This document shows positions 33,330 through 42,251 of a stretch of DNA of 64,000 nt, piece after piece; position 1 is the stretch's first letter, and each line of letters starts with the position of its first letter. The stretch is from NCBI RefSeq assembly GCF_001509835.1, contig NZ_JXTJ01000011.1, positions 90,301 to 154,300 on the forward strand, written 5' to 3'. The notes under the pieces were generated by a model, which saw only the letters and a list, made by a program, of their open reading frames with translations, had not been told where the DNA came from and ran no database searches. Both the position numbers and the translations under genes were made by a program. This DNA comes from Allobosea sp. WAO (GTDB lineage Bacteria > Pseudomonadota > Alphaproteobacteria > Rhizobiales > Beijerinckiaceae).

Positions 33330-34115
33330 TTAGGCGGTGAGATCGCGGCGCAGCTCGGCGACGACGTGCTCGGGCTGCTCGACGGCGAGCAGATGCGCGG
33401 CGGGCGAAAGCACGACGAGGCGGGAGCCGGCGATGCCGGTGTGCAGGGCCTGCGCCATTTCGACGGGCGTCGCGGGATCCTCGCGGCCGGCGATCACGGT
33501 CGTCGGGGTGTCGATCCGGTGCAGCAGCGGGCGCAGATCCATGCGGCCGATCGCCTCGCAGCAGGCCGCGTAGCCGTCACGGTCGATGGTCCGGAACTCT
33601 TCAGCCACCTTGCCGGCGACCTCGGGACGGCTGTCGCGGAAGCCCGCGGTGAACCAGCGCTGCATCGTCGCTGTGAGGATCGCCTGCGTGCCCTCGCGCC
33701 GCACCAGCGCGGCGCGTTCCTCCCAGACCTCGCGCGTCGGCATGCAGGCTGCCGTCGCCATCAGGGTCAGGCCGGCGAGGCGCGCCGGGTGCCGGATGGC
33801 GAAGGCCTGACCGGTCATGCCTCCTAGCGAGAGCCCGGCGAGATGAACGCGCGCGAGATCGAGATGGTCGAGCAGCGCGGCGAGATCATCGGCGAGGTCG
33901 GCGATCTCGAAAGGCTTGGAGCCGCCGCTGGAGCCGCCATGGCCGCGCGTATCGTAGCGCACGCAGCGATACTCGGCGGAGAGTTCGCCGACGACGGCGT
34001 CCCACATCCGGTGAGTGGTGCCGAGCGAATTGGAGAAGACGACGGCGGGAGCACTGCCCGGCCCGGTGACCGTGTAGAACAGGCGCACGCCCGAGCCGGT
34101 TTCGACATAGGGCAT
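33330..34115 (-). CDS. pcaD: 3-oxoadipate enol-lactonase
   Basis: 261 residues, alpha/beta-hydrolase fold. Nucleophile serine in LAGLSLGGMTGQ, oxyanion segment SNSLGTTHRMWD, acid in AGREDPATP and catalytic histidine in SPAAHLLAVEQP. It hydrolyses beta-ketoadipate enol-lactone, the product of CatC. First gene of a two-gene operon with the MFS carrier and preceded by the second copy of the LysR element. Confidence 0.92.
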   Translation of the reverse strand: MPYVETGSGVRLFYTVTGPGSAPAVVFSNSLGTTHRMWDAVVGELSAEYRCVRYDTRGHGGSSGGSKPFEIADLADDLAALLDHLDLARVHLAGLSLGGMTGQAFAIRHPARLAGLTLMATAACMPTREVWEERAALVRREGTQAILTATMQRWFTAGFRDSRPEVAGKVAEEFRTIDRDGYAACCEAIGRMDLRPLLHRIDTPTTVIAGREDPATPVEMAQALHTGIAGSRLVVLSPAAHLLAVEQPEHVVAELRRDLTA

Positions 34116-34498
34116 GATCAGGCCTTCGGGCTTTTGCCGCAGCGCATGAGCGCTGGCGTGGGCATGCCTGTCGGAAGCCGCGCCGGAGCGGACCGCAGGA
34201 TTTCGATGTCAGACATGGCCCTCCGACGGCTCTGGCGGCCGGTTCAAGTCCGCGGCGGAGCTTGATCTCCCGCGCGGACGCTTCTTCCCTGCTCGAAGGG
34301 TAGGGAGCCAGGCTGCTGCTGGACAGGATCGTTTTGGTGTAAGTTAATACCCTCACGGTATGAAGCGGGTGCGCCGATGCAAAAGGCGGCGCGCAAACCG
34401 GGGTGTTTGGCCCGGAGCGTTCGACAACCGCCGGGCCGGGCCCTCGGGAATGCAGGCAGCTGCATAATCGGGGAGGCAGGAAGCAGGAGCAGGCAGCG
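34116..34498. promoter_or_regulatory. pcaD/lysR divergent promoter region with BenM/CatM-type operator
   Basis: 383 bp without a gene. ATAC-CCTCACG-GTAT at 34347-34361 repeats the catB-type operator. The flanks from 34321 match the catB upstream element (31731 onward) at 38 of 50 positions without a gap, and TAGGG recurs at 34301. Given the divergent lysR start at 34499, this site probably serves pcaD-mfs activation and lysR autoregulation. Confidence 0.75.
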
Positions 34499-35401
34499 AT
34501 GGATCTGCGCCATCTGCGCTATTTCACCACCGTTGCGGCGGAGGGCTCGTTCAGCCGGGCCGCCGAGAAGCTCAACATCGCCCAGCCGCCGCTGAGCCGG
34601 CAGATCCAGCAGCTGGAGGAAGAGCTCGGCGTGCGCCTGCTCGATCGCGGCCGGCCGATAACGATGACCGAGGCCGGGCGTTATCTCTTCGACCAGGGAC
34701 TGCAGGTGCTGCAGCGCGTCGAGGAGATGCGGGCCATGACCACGCGCATCGGCAAGCGCATGGTGCTCCAGTTCAACATCGGCTTCGTCGCCTCGACACT
34801 CTACGACACGCTGCCCGAGCTGATCCGCGATTTCCGCATCCTGGCGCCGGATGTCGAGGTCCAGCTCCTCGAGATGACGACGCTGGAGCAGATCTCGGCG
34901 CTGAAAGATGGCCGCATCGATGTCGGCTTCGGGCGCCTGCGCTTCGACGACGAGGCGCTGGTGCGCGCCGTGTTGCGCGAGGAGGGGCTGTGCGTCGCGG
35001 TCAGCTCGTCTCATGCGCTGCTGAAAGGAGGCAGCAGGCCGAAGCTGGCCGATCTCGAGGCGGAGCCGCTGATCCTGTATCCGAAGGCGCCGCGGCCGAG
35101 CTATGCCGACCAGGTCCTGGCCTTCTATCGCGAGGCTGGGGTGACGCCGCGCATCGGCATGGAGGTGCGCGACGTCCAGACTGCGCTTGGCCTCGTGGCC
35201 TCCGGTGTCGGCATCTGCGTCGTTCCGGCATCGGTGCGGCGCTTCGGGCGCGACGACGTCCATTTCCTCGATCTCGACGAGGCGTTCTCCAGCCCGATCA
35301 TCGTCAGCTACCGCAAGAACGACACCGCGCCGTTGCTGCGTCAGATCATCGCCCTGGCAGGTCTGGGGCAGTCATCATCGCAGGCTCTCCCGCGTGTTTG
35401 A
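34499..35401 (+). CDS. LysR-family regulator of the catechol branch (CatR/BenM-like)
   Basis: 300 residues starting at ATG 34499 (MDLRHLRYF). HTH: GSFSRAAEKLNIAQPPLSRQIQQLEEELG, nearly identical in pattern to CatR/BenM/CatM; the effector domain includes GFVASTLYDTLPELIRDFR. Such regulators respond to cis,cis-muconate. It is divergent from pcaD, and both neighbouring operons carry ATAC-N7-GTAT sites. Confidence 0.93.
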   Translation: MDLRHLRYFTTVAAEGSFSRAAEKLNIAQPPLSRQIQQLEEELGVRLLDRGRPITMTEAGRYLFDQGLQVLQRVEEMRAMTTRIGKRMVLQFNIGFVASTLYDTLPELIRDFRILAPDVEVQLLEMTTLEQISALKDGRIDVGFGRLRFDDEALVRAVLREEGLCVAVSSSHALLKGGSRPKLADLEAEPLILYPKAPRPSYADQVLAFYREAGVTPRIGMEVRDVQTALGLVASGVGICVVPASVRRFGRDDVHFLDLDEAFSSPIIVSYRKNDTAPLLRQIIALAGLGQSSSQALPRV

Positions 35402-35440
35402 TTTCTGATCACGCGAGCCGGAGCGACCGGTCCTCGAAGC

Positions 35441-36862
35441 TTACACGACGGCCTTCGAGCCGAGCGGGGGCTGGGCGATCAGACCTGCGAGCAGCGTCAG
35501 ACCGTCTTCGAGGGCTCCTCGATCTGGCGCGACACCCAGCGATATCCTGACGGCCTCGATCGGATGGGGCGTCACGGCGAAGGCCGAGCTCGGCACGATC
35601 GAGACGCCGGCACGGTCGGCATGTTCGGCAAAGTCGGACGCGCGCCAATGCTCCGGCAACCGTAGCCAGAGATGATGCCCCTGGGGATCGGCCGCGAACG
35701 CGACATCGCTCATTATGGCGGCTGCCAGTTTCTGCCTCTGCGCGTTCTCGGCGCGGATTGCTCGGGTGATTTGCTCAAGCGTGCCGTCCGTTATCCAGCG
35801 GCTGGCGAGCGCCGACATCAGCGGCGGCGCCATCAGGATCGTCGCCCGCAGGACGCCCGCCAGACGCAGAGCCTTCTTGGCACTGGGCGCGACGACATAG
35901 GCGACCCGCAAGGCCGGGGTCGCGCATTTCGAGAGCGTCGCGAGGTGCCAGGTGATGTCGGGCGCCAGCTCCGCCAGGGCGGGCGCGCGTTCCGCCCTCA
36001 GCGGCGCATAAGGATCATCCTCGATGATGGTGACGTCGTGCTTGCGCGCGATCGCGGCCAGGGCCCGCCTGCGATCCTCCGGCAGCGTCGCGGTCGTCGG
36101 ATTGTCGATGCTGGGAATGACGTAGAGGGCTTTTGGCGCTCGGTCCCGGCAGGCCTTTTCGAAGGCGTCGGGGATGATGCCCTTGTCGTCCATCTCCAGC
36201 GGTTCGAGCACGAGCCCCTTCTGGAAGGCGACCGCCTTGAGCCCGGGATAGGTCATCGCGCCCGCCGCGATCATGTCGCCGCGCGTGAGCAGGAGATCGC
36301 ACAAGGCAAAGAGCGCACTCTGCGCGCCGCCGGCGATCACGATGCGATCGGCCGTGACGCCTTCGACCCACTGCGCGAGCCGGCTCGCGGCGATCTGCCG
36401 GTCGGCCTCGGCGCCGGTGCTCTCCTGGTAATGCAGGCTCAGCAGGCCGCGAGGGCTCGAAAGCAAGCCGGCGATGCCGCTGGGGACGATCTTCCTGAAA
36501 TCCACCTCTGAAGGCTGCGGCGGAATGTTCATGCTGAGATCGAGCAGCGGCTGGATCCGTTCCGCCGCCGCGCTCCCGTCGAGCTTCTCGCTGATGAACG
36601 TGCCGCGCCCGGCCTGCGCCTCGACCAGGCCGCGCCGACGCGCCTCGTTGAAGGCCCGCGTCACCGTGGTCAGGTCGACGCCGAGGGCCTCGGCGATCGC
36701 CCGTTGCGGCGGCAGCCTGTCGCCCCGCGCGACCTTTGCGGAGCGGATATCAGCCTCGAGCGCCTCGACAATGCCGAGGTATTTCATCCGGGCGCTCTCG
36801 ATCAGTCGCGGTCGCCACATTCCACCCTCGTTATTGTATGTCTGATCGGCCTGCATCGACAC
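35441..36862 (-). CDS. MocR-type regulator (GntR head, aminotransferase-like body), copy 1
   Basis: 473 residues; ATG 36862, with ATG 36820 (MWRPRLIES) as alternative. GntR winged helix (LPPQRAIAEALGVDLTTVTRAFNEARRRGLVEA) joined to a fold-type I PLP domain with IPSIDNPTTATL, IEDDPYAPLR and the PLP lysine in ATLSKCATPALR. MocR proteins sense PLP adducts or amine-type ligands and usually control adjacent transport or metabolic genes. A GATGTATGGC element lies just upstream and recurs at the exporter/cco promoter region. Confidence 0.9.
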   Translation of the reverse strand: MSMQADQTYNNEGGMWRPRLIESARMKYLGIVEALEADIRSAKVARGDRLPPQRAIAEALGVDLTTVTRAFNEARRRGLVEAQAGRGTFISEKLDGSAAAERIQPLLDLSMNIPPQPSEVDFRKIVPSGIAGLLSSPRGLLSLHYQESTGAEADRQIAASRLAQWVEGVTADRIVIAGGAQSALFALCDLLLTRGDMIAAGAMTYPGLKAVAFQKGLVLEPLEMDDKGIIPDAFEKACRDRAPKALYVIPSIDNPTTATLPEDRRRALAAIARKHDVTIIEDDPYAPLRAERAPALAELAPDITWHLATLSKCATPALRVAYVVAPSAKKALRLAGVLRATILMAPPLMSALASRWITDGTLEQITRAIRAENAQRQKLAAAIMSDVAFAADPQGHHLWLRLPEHWRASDFAEHADRAGVSIVPSSAFAVTPHPIEAVRISLGVAPDRGALEDGLTLLAGLIAQPPLGSKAVV

Positions 36863-36929
36863 TATGATGTATGGCTTTCCGATGAAAGGGAGGCGCCGGC
36901 TATCGGGCGCTCCCTCCGGTCCGCGCGGC

Positions 36930-37859
36930 CTATTCTGCGGGCATCGTGATGCGCTGCGGTTCAGCGAACCAGTGCCGATAGGCCAGCACCAGCGAGAAGG
37001 ACACGGCCGACACGATCAGAGCGGCGACGGGAAGTACGGGAACCGAAGCGGCCGGGAAGACGAAGGCCAGGAACGGAAAAGCATAGACCGCCGGCACCCG
37101 CATGCCGAACAGCCGGAGCAGGCCCGCCATCAGCAGCAGATCGAGCACGGTCATCAGCGTCCAGGAATCGATCGCGAGGAACAGTCCCACGCCGATCGCG
37201 GCCGACAGGGTCAGCACGGCCGTCTGCTTCAGGGCCATCTTCGCTGAGTACATCTTCATGTGCAGCGACTCGTAGACCACGACGGCGATCGGCGGGAGGA
37301 CCGCCAGATGCGGATAGCCGGCCGCTGACGCGATCGCCATGCATGCAGCGATGATCGCCAGATAGGCCAGCATGGCGCGATGGGAGAGCGGGACGCTGCG
37401 CGGCGCGTCCTTGCGCAGACGGAAGAGCATCACGCCGAGCATAAGCACCAGCGTCGTGACGCCGATCGAGCCGAGGAACGAGAACTCGGTCGCGTTGGTG
37501 ACGACCGGCAGGAAGCCTGTCGCGAGCGCTGGGGCAAGGCTGTAGCGGAACAGTGCGAAGAGGCCGAGCATGCCGACCAGAATGAGCGCGAGCTTGGCGG
37601 TATAGGGCAGGGCGAGCAGGTTGATGCCGAAGCCCATCAGCGCGGTGATCGACGGCCAGAGGAAGATCTTCTCGGGCTGCCTCATCCAGCTTTGCTCGCG
37701 GAAGGCCCAGATCGCCACGGCCATCGCAGCGATCTCGGGAAGCACGATCTCGCGGTCGCCGAAGAATTCGGCAACCGCGACCATCGCCGTGATGAAGGCG
37801 AATGCGGCGAAATGGGAAGCCAGCATCTCTTGCCGGCTCAGTTGGTCATGGCTGTGCAA
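36930..37859 (-). CDS. Multi-spanning membrane protein, function unknown (HPP-like)
   Basis: 309 residues with about eight to nine hydrophobic helices. The stretch LAVLPPIAVVVYESLHMKMY followed by AVLTLSAAIGVGLFLAI loosely recalls the two-part arrangement of HPP-family membrane proteins, but I cannot confirm the family. It sits 67 nt upstream of, and in the same direction as, the MocR gene, so the two may be co-transcribed and the protein could move the regulator's ligand. Confidence 0.7.
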   Translation of the reverse strand: MHSHDQLSRQEMLASHFAAFAFITAMVAVAEFFGDREIVLPEIAAMAVAIWAFREQSWMRQPEKIFLWPSITALMGFGINLLALPYTAKLALILVGMLGLFALFRYSLAPALATGFLPVVTNATEFSFLGSIGVTTLVLMLGVMLFRLRKDAPRSVPLSHRAMLAYLAIIAACMAIASAAGYPHLAVLPPIAVVVYESLHMKMYSAKMALKQTAVLTLSAAIGVGLFLAIDSWTLMTVLDLLLMAGLLRLFGMRVPAVYAFPFLAFVFPAASVPVLPVAALIVSAVSFSLVLAYRHWFAEPQRITMPAE

Positions 37860-37993
37860 CTTGGATCGGCTCCGGCTGCACCGGATTTGCGGGGATCGAG
37901 CGCCCGGCGCGCTTGTCTGGGGATTTGCGATCGATCCTAAAGCTTCCCATCATGGGAGGGTCAAGCCGCGAAGGCGGCTGAAAGGCCGATGTC

Positions 37994-39451
37994 TCATGCG
38001 ACGGGCCTGCCTGTGCGCATCAATCGCCAGACAAGCCCGGCGGAGAGCGCGGCGACTAGTGCGGCGGCAAAGAGAGACACAGCGAATGCGCTCGCGTAGA
38101 GCTGCTGGGCCTGCGTCAGGGCGAAGGGCGCGAGATCGCAGGAGGCAGCAGGATTGCATGGTGCCTTGGAGATAGGCGCGCGCATCTGGCTCGCCAGAAC
38201 CGCATTCAGCCCGGCGAACCCGATGAGGATTCCGGAGAAGCGCGCCGTCGTGCTGATGCCCGAGGCTACGCCGGCTCGTTCGCGCGGAACAGCGATCATG
38301 ATCGCCTTCTGGGTTTCGCCATTGAGCAGCCCGGCCCCGCTTCCGATGACGAACATGCCGGGCAGGAGGATCAGCCAGTTGCCGGACAAGGCGCCCCATC
38401 CGGCGAGGGCATTTCCGGCAGCGACGACCATCAGCCCGAGCGCGAGGATTGTGGGCGATCGCAGGCGGCGGGCGAGCGGCCGGCCGAGATAGGGAAAGGC
38501 CAGCATCGCGAAGGCGAATGGCAGCATCGCAAAGCCTGATGAGGTCGCGGACAGCCCGGCTCCGTTCTGCAGGAAGATCGGGAACAGCGAGGCCATGACC
38601 TGGGCGGCTGCGGCATAGGCGAACATCGCCCAGACCGCGCCGATGAAGTGCCGGCTGCGGAACAGGCCAAGATCGAGCATCGCATCGGCCTGAACGCGCT
38701 GCGCAACCACGAAGCCGATCAGCGCAGCGGCGCCGAGCGCGAAGCCAGTGAGGGCGGTCCTGCTGCCCCAGCCCCGGACCTGGCCGTCGATCAGGCCCCA
38801 GGTCAGGCCGAGCATTGCTCCGGCGAAGAGAATGATGCCGAGCGGATCGAGCCGCCCGCGCGAGGGATCCTGCGATTCCTCTGCATAGGCGGTCGTCGCG
38901 ACTGCAAGCACGGCGCAGATCGGCACATTGATGAAGAAGGCCCAGCGCCAGCCGAGCGACTGGACGATCAGCCCGCCGGCGATCGGGGCGACGACCATCG
39001 TCGCGCCCATCACGCCGCCCCAGAGGGCCCAGGCGCGGTTGCGCTCGGCTTCGCCGTGGAATCTGTGCCCGATGATCGCGAGCGCGGGTGCGAGAACGAA
39101 AGCGGTCGCTGCGCCTTGCGCGCTGCGGCCGAGATGAAGCCACGAGGCTGTCGGCGCGAGGCCGCTGGACAACGAAGCCGCGGCGAGTCCGGCCAATCCG
39201 CAAAGCAACGTCCGGCGGCGCCCGAGGCGGTCGGCGATCGTTCCTGCGGGCAGCAGCATTGCGGCGAAGCTCAGGAAGAAGGCGCTGACGATCCATTGCG
39301 TCTCGGCGGCGCTGGCGCCGAGCTGTCGGGCGATAGCGGGAACTGCCACCGCGACGATGTTCGTGTCGACCAGCGCCATCGCGCAACCGGCAGCCATCGT
39401 CAGCAGCAGGGCGGTGCCGGCGCTTGCGCGGGCCGCAGCGTCATTCGGCAT
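37994..39451 (-). CDS. MFS drug/metabolite exporter (EmrB/QacA-like, DHA2)
   Basis: About 485 residues from ATG 39451 (MPNDAAARA; 39463 also possible); open frame continues upstream but that part is not membrane-like. Typical DHA2 pattern: ALVDTNIVAVAVPAIARQLG in helix 1, GTIADRLGRRRTLL in loop 2-3, PIAGGLIVQSLGWRWAFFINVP in helix 5-6. Divergent from ccoN. The shared upstream region holds repeated ATGTATGGC elements. Confidence 0.88.
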   Translation of the reverse strand: MPNDAAARASAGTALLLTMAAGCAMALVDTNIVAVAVPAIARQLGASAAETQWIVSAFFLSFAAMLLPAGTIADRLGRRRTLLCGLAGLAAASLSSGLAPTASWLHLGRSAQGAATAFVLAPALAIIGHRFHGEAERNRAWALWGGVMGATMVVAPIAGGLIVQSLGWRWAFFINVPICAVLAVATTAYAEESQDPSRGRLDPLGIILFAGAMLGLTWGLIDGQVRGWGSRTALTGFALGAAALIGFVVAQRVQADAMLDLGLFRSRHFIGAVWAMFAYAAAAQVMASLFPIFLQNGAGLSATSSGFAMLPFAFAMLAFPYLGRPLARRLRSPTILALGLMVVAAGNALAGWGALSGNWLILLPGMFVIGSGAGLLNGETQKAIMIAVPRERAGVASGISTTARFSGILIGFAGLNAVLASQMRAPISKAPCNPAASCDLAPFALTQAQQLYASAFAVSLFAAALVAALSAGLVWRLMRTGRPVA

Positions 39452-39800
39452 GCTGAGCACCATTCCGGGCGAATGATGGCTGCGCTGGCGCGTACGCGTG
39501 AGAGGCGACGCTTGGTGTTCGCGCGCGGCGCGAGCTGCTCGCTCTTGAGCGTGCATGGGCGTCTGAACCCCACTGGCGATGCCGGGATGTATGCCATTCT
39601 GATTTATAGCCATACATTTTGTCGCGCCCTGCCTCCGGTTGTCCCGGCGTTTGCCCGGGGTGCTTTGCGCATTTCGTCGCACAGGCCTCGTTCTGGCGAC
39701 CTCGTACTGGATTTGTCTGGTTTTGTCTTGCCATAATATGTATGGGCATAAGCCATACATATTGATCGATCGCGCTGTCTCATCAGCGCGCGTCAGCAGG
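39452..39800. promoter_or_regulatory. Divergent exporter/ccoN promoter region with an 11-bp inverted repeat
   Basis: 349 bp. A perfect inverted repeat, AATATGTATGG-N7-CCATACATATT, spans 39735-39763, about 40 bp upstream of ccoN. A looser pair, ATGTATGCC (39587-39595) and GCCATACAT (39609-39617), lies closer to the exporter start. I found no full FNR/FixK box (TTGAT-N4-ATCAA), only a TTGATCGATC half at 39762, unusual for a cbb3 operon. Confidence 0.6.
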
Positions 39801-41309
39801 ATGGGTTCGGCAATGGGCGCGGCGACACTTCAGGAAGGGCGGGGCGACGCCATTCCGGGCTATGACGAGCAGATCGTCCGCTGGTTCGTGCTGGCGACGA
39901 TCGTCTGGGCGCTCATCGGCCTGGCTGCGGGGCTGTTCATCGCCCTGCAGCTGACGTTTCCGTCGCTGAACTTCTCGGAATACGCGACCTTCGGGCGCCT
40001 GCGGCCGATCCACGTCTCGGGTGTCGTGCTGGCCTTCGCCGGCAACGCGCTCTTCGCGACATCGCTCTATGTCGTCCAGCGCACCTGTCATGTCGGGCTA
40101 TGGGGTGGCCGCCAGCTCTCCATGCTGGTCTTCTTCGGCTACCAGCTCTTCCTGATCCTCGCGATGACCGGCTATCCGCTGGGTATCACCCAGAGCAAGG
40201 AATACGCCGAGCCTGAATGGTATGCCGACCTGCTGCTCCTCGCGGTCTGGCTGGTCTATCTCACGATCTATACGGGCACGCTCGCCCGTCGCCGCGAGCC
40301 GCATATCTACGTGGCGAACTGGTTCTATCTCGCATTCATCATCACGGTCGCGGTCCTGCACATCGTCAACAATCTGGCGATGCCGGTCTCCTTCGTCGGG
40401 ACCAAGAGCTATTCGCAATTCGCGGGCGTCCAGGATGCACTGATCCAGTGGTGGTACGGCCACAACATGATCGGCTTCTTCCTGACCGCCGGCTTCATCG
40501 GGATGATGTACTATTTCGTTCCCAAGCAGGCCGAGCGCCCGATCTATTCCTACCGGCTCTCCATCGTCCATTTCTGGGCGCTGATCTTCCTCTATATCTG
40601 GGCCGGCCCGCACCATCTCCACTACAGCGCGCTGCCCGACTGGGCGCAGACGCTCGGCGCCGCCTTTTCGATCATGCTCTGGATTCCGTCCTGGGGCGGC
40701 ATGATCAACGGGATCATGACCCTGTCGGGCGCCTGGGGGAAACTGCGCACCGACCCGATCCTGCGCTTCCTCGTCGTCGCCGTCGCCTTCTACGGCATGG
40801 CGACCTTCGAGGGGCCGCTGATGTCGATCAAGGCGGTCAACGCGCTCAGCCACTACACGGACTGGACGGTCGGACACGTCCATTCGGGCGCGCTCGGCTG
40901 GGTCGCCTTCATGGTCTTCGGTGCGATCTACTATCTCGTGCCGCGGCTCTGGCGCGCGCCGCTCTGGTCGCATCGCCTGGTCGAATGGCATTTCTGGATC
41001 GCGACGATCGCCATCGTTCTCTACATCACCGCGATGTGGGTGGCGGGCATCGCCCAGGGCCTGATGTGGCGGGCCTACGACCAGTTCGGCTTCCTCCAGT
41101 ACTCCTTCGCCGACAGCGTCGCGATGCTGCACCCCTACTATCTCGTGCGCGCGCTCGGCGGCCTGCTCTACCTGATCGGCGCGGTGCTGATGACGATCAA
41201 CGTCGTCATGACCATCCGCGATTCGAAGGCCGGGCGCCGGGAGTCCGTGCCGACGGAGCAGGGTGGAGCCGACCCTTCGCTCCAATCCGCCCTTGCCGCC
41301 AAGCGCTAG
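39801..41309 (+). CDS. ccoN: cbb3-type cytochrome c oxidase subunit I
   Basis: 502 residues from ATG 39801 (39813 has a better-spaced AGGATGGG). Twelve helices with conserved haem and copper histidines, e.g. GPHHLHYSALPDW and WTVGHVHSGALGW, plus QWWYGHNMIGFFLTAGFIG with the active-site tyrosine region. Catalytic core of the high-affinity oxygen reductase used in microaerobic respiration. First of ccoNOQP-GHIS. Confidence 0.96.
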   Translation: MGSAMGAATLQEGRGDAIPGYDEQIVRWFVLATIVWALIGLAAGLFIALQLTFPSLNFSEYATFGRLRPIHVSGVVLAFAGNALFATSLYVVQRTCHVGLWGGRQLSMLVFFGYQLFLILAMTGYPLGITQSKEYAEPEWYADLLLLAVWLVYLTIYTGTLARRREPHIYVANWFYLAFIITVAVLHIVNNLAMPVSFVGTKSYSQFAGVQDALIQWWYGHNMIGFFLTAGFIGMMYYFVPKQAERPIYSYRLSIVHFWALIFLYIWAGPHHLHYSALPDWAQTLGAAFSIMLWIPSWGGMINGIMTLSGAWGKLRTDPILRFLVVAVAFYGMATFEGPLMSIKAVNALSHYTDWTVGHVHSGALGWVAFMVFGAIYYLVPRLWRAPLWSHRLVEWHFWIATIAIVLYITAMWVAGIAQGLMWRAYDQFGFLQYSFADSVAMLHPYYLVRALGGLLYLIGAVLMTINVVMTIRDSKAGRRESVPTEQGGADPSLQSALAAKR

Positions 41310-41348
41310 CCCACTCACCGAATTCGAGCCGAAAGGCCCTGTATTGCC

Positions 41349-42089
41349 ATGGCGAAATCATCTGACGAACGAGTCAACCACGGGACGATCGAACGCTCGA
41401 CGACGCTACTCTTCGTCCTCAGCTTCCTGGTCGTCGCGATCGGCGGGCTGGTTGAGGTCGTGCCCCTGTTCCGGCTCGACGAGACGATCAAGCCGGTCGA
41501 GGGCGTGCGCCCCTATACGCCGCTCGAGCAGATCGGCCGGAACATCTACACAAGGGAGGGTTGCTACACCTGCCACAGCCAGCAGGTGCGGCCATTCCGC
41601 GACGAGGTCGAGCGCTACGGGCACTACTCGATCGCCGCCGAGAGCATGTACGACCACCCCTTCCTCTGGGGCTCGAAGCGGACTGGCCCGGACCTGGCAC
41701 GCCTCGGCGGCAAATATTCGAACGCCTGGCATGTCGCTCACATGATCAACCCGCGCGATGTCGTGCCGGTCTCGATCATGCCGGCCTATCCGTTCCTGCA
41801 GGAGCGCGAGCTGAAGTTCGACGATATCGGCGAGCATCTGCAGGCGCTGAGCAAGGTCGGCGTGCCCTATGACGGGGTCGCGATCTTGAGCGCCGCCGAC
41901 GATGTCCGCGCCCAGGCCACCGGCGAGAAGACCGAGGCGCTGCTCGCCCGCTACCCCGGCGCGCGGATCGGCGACTTCGATGGCCAGCCGGGCCGCATCA
42001 CCGAGATGGATGCGCTGATCGCCTACCTGCAGGTGCTCGGCACGATGGTCGATTTCTCCAAGGTTCGCGTCGACGGGAAGAAGGAATAA
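41349..42089 (+). CDS. ccoO: cbb3-type oxidase monohaem cytochrome subunit II
   Basis: 246 residues: one N-terminal membrane helix (TLLFVLSFLVVAIGGLVEVVP), haem motif CYTCHSQQVRPF near residue 73, and axial methionine region VSIMPAYPFL. Passes electrons from CcoP to the CcoN site. Separated from ccoN by 39 nt and from ccoQ by 3 nt. Confidence 0.96.
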   Translation: MAKSSDERVNHGTIERSTTLLFVLSFLVVAIGGLVEVVPLFRLDETIKPVEGVRPYTPLEQIGRNIYTREGCYTCHSQQVRPFRDEVERYGHYSIAAESMYDHPFLWGSKRTGPDLARLGGKYSNAWHVAHMINPRDVVPVSIMPAYPFLQERELKFDDIGEHLQALSKVGVPYDGVAILSAADDVRAQATGEKTEALLARYPGARIGDFDGQPGRITEMDALIAYLQVLGTMVDFSKVRVDGKKE

Positions 42090-42092
42090 CCC

Positions 42093-42251
42093 ATGTCCCA
42101 GTCCCTGATCAGCCTGCTGCTCAATGCCTGGCTCGTCGTCGCCACGGTCTTCTTCGTCGCGATCGTCTGGCTCTCGTTCCGCCCCTCCGCCCGGGCCCGC
42201 ATGGAGCGCCATGCCCGGATTCCGTTTGAAGGAAAGGGGGGCGACCAATGA
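42093..42251 (+). CDS. ccoQ: cbb3-type oxidase small subunit CcoQ
   Basis: 52 residues with one membrane helix (LLNAWLVVATVFFVAIVWLSF) followed by a basic stretch, as in CcoQ/FixQ. It stabilises the complex. ATG 42093 lies 3 nt after the ccoO stop and the TGA overlaps the ccoP ATG by 4 nt. Small enough to be missed by length-filtered gene callers. Confidence 0.92.
   Translation: MSQSLISLLLNAWLVVATVFFVAIVWLSFRPSARARMERHARIPFEGKGGDQ

Noticed and set aside
39762..39775. TTGATCGATC as an FNR/FixK box before ccoN
   Set aside because: Second half-site ATCAA is missing; only a half match, so not called as a feature.
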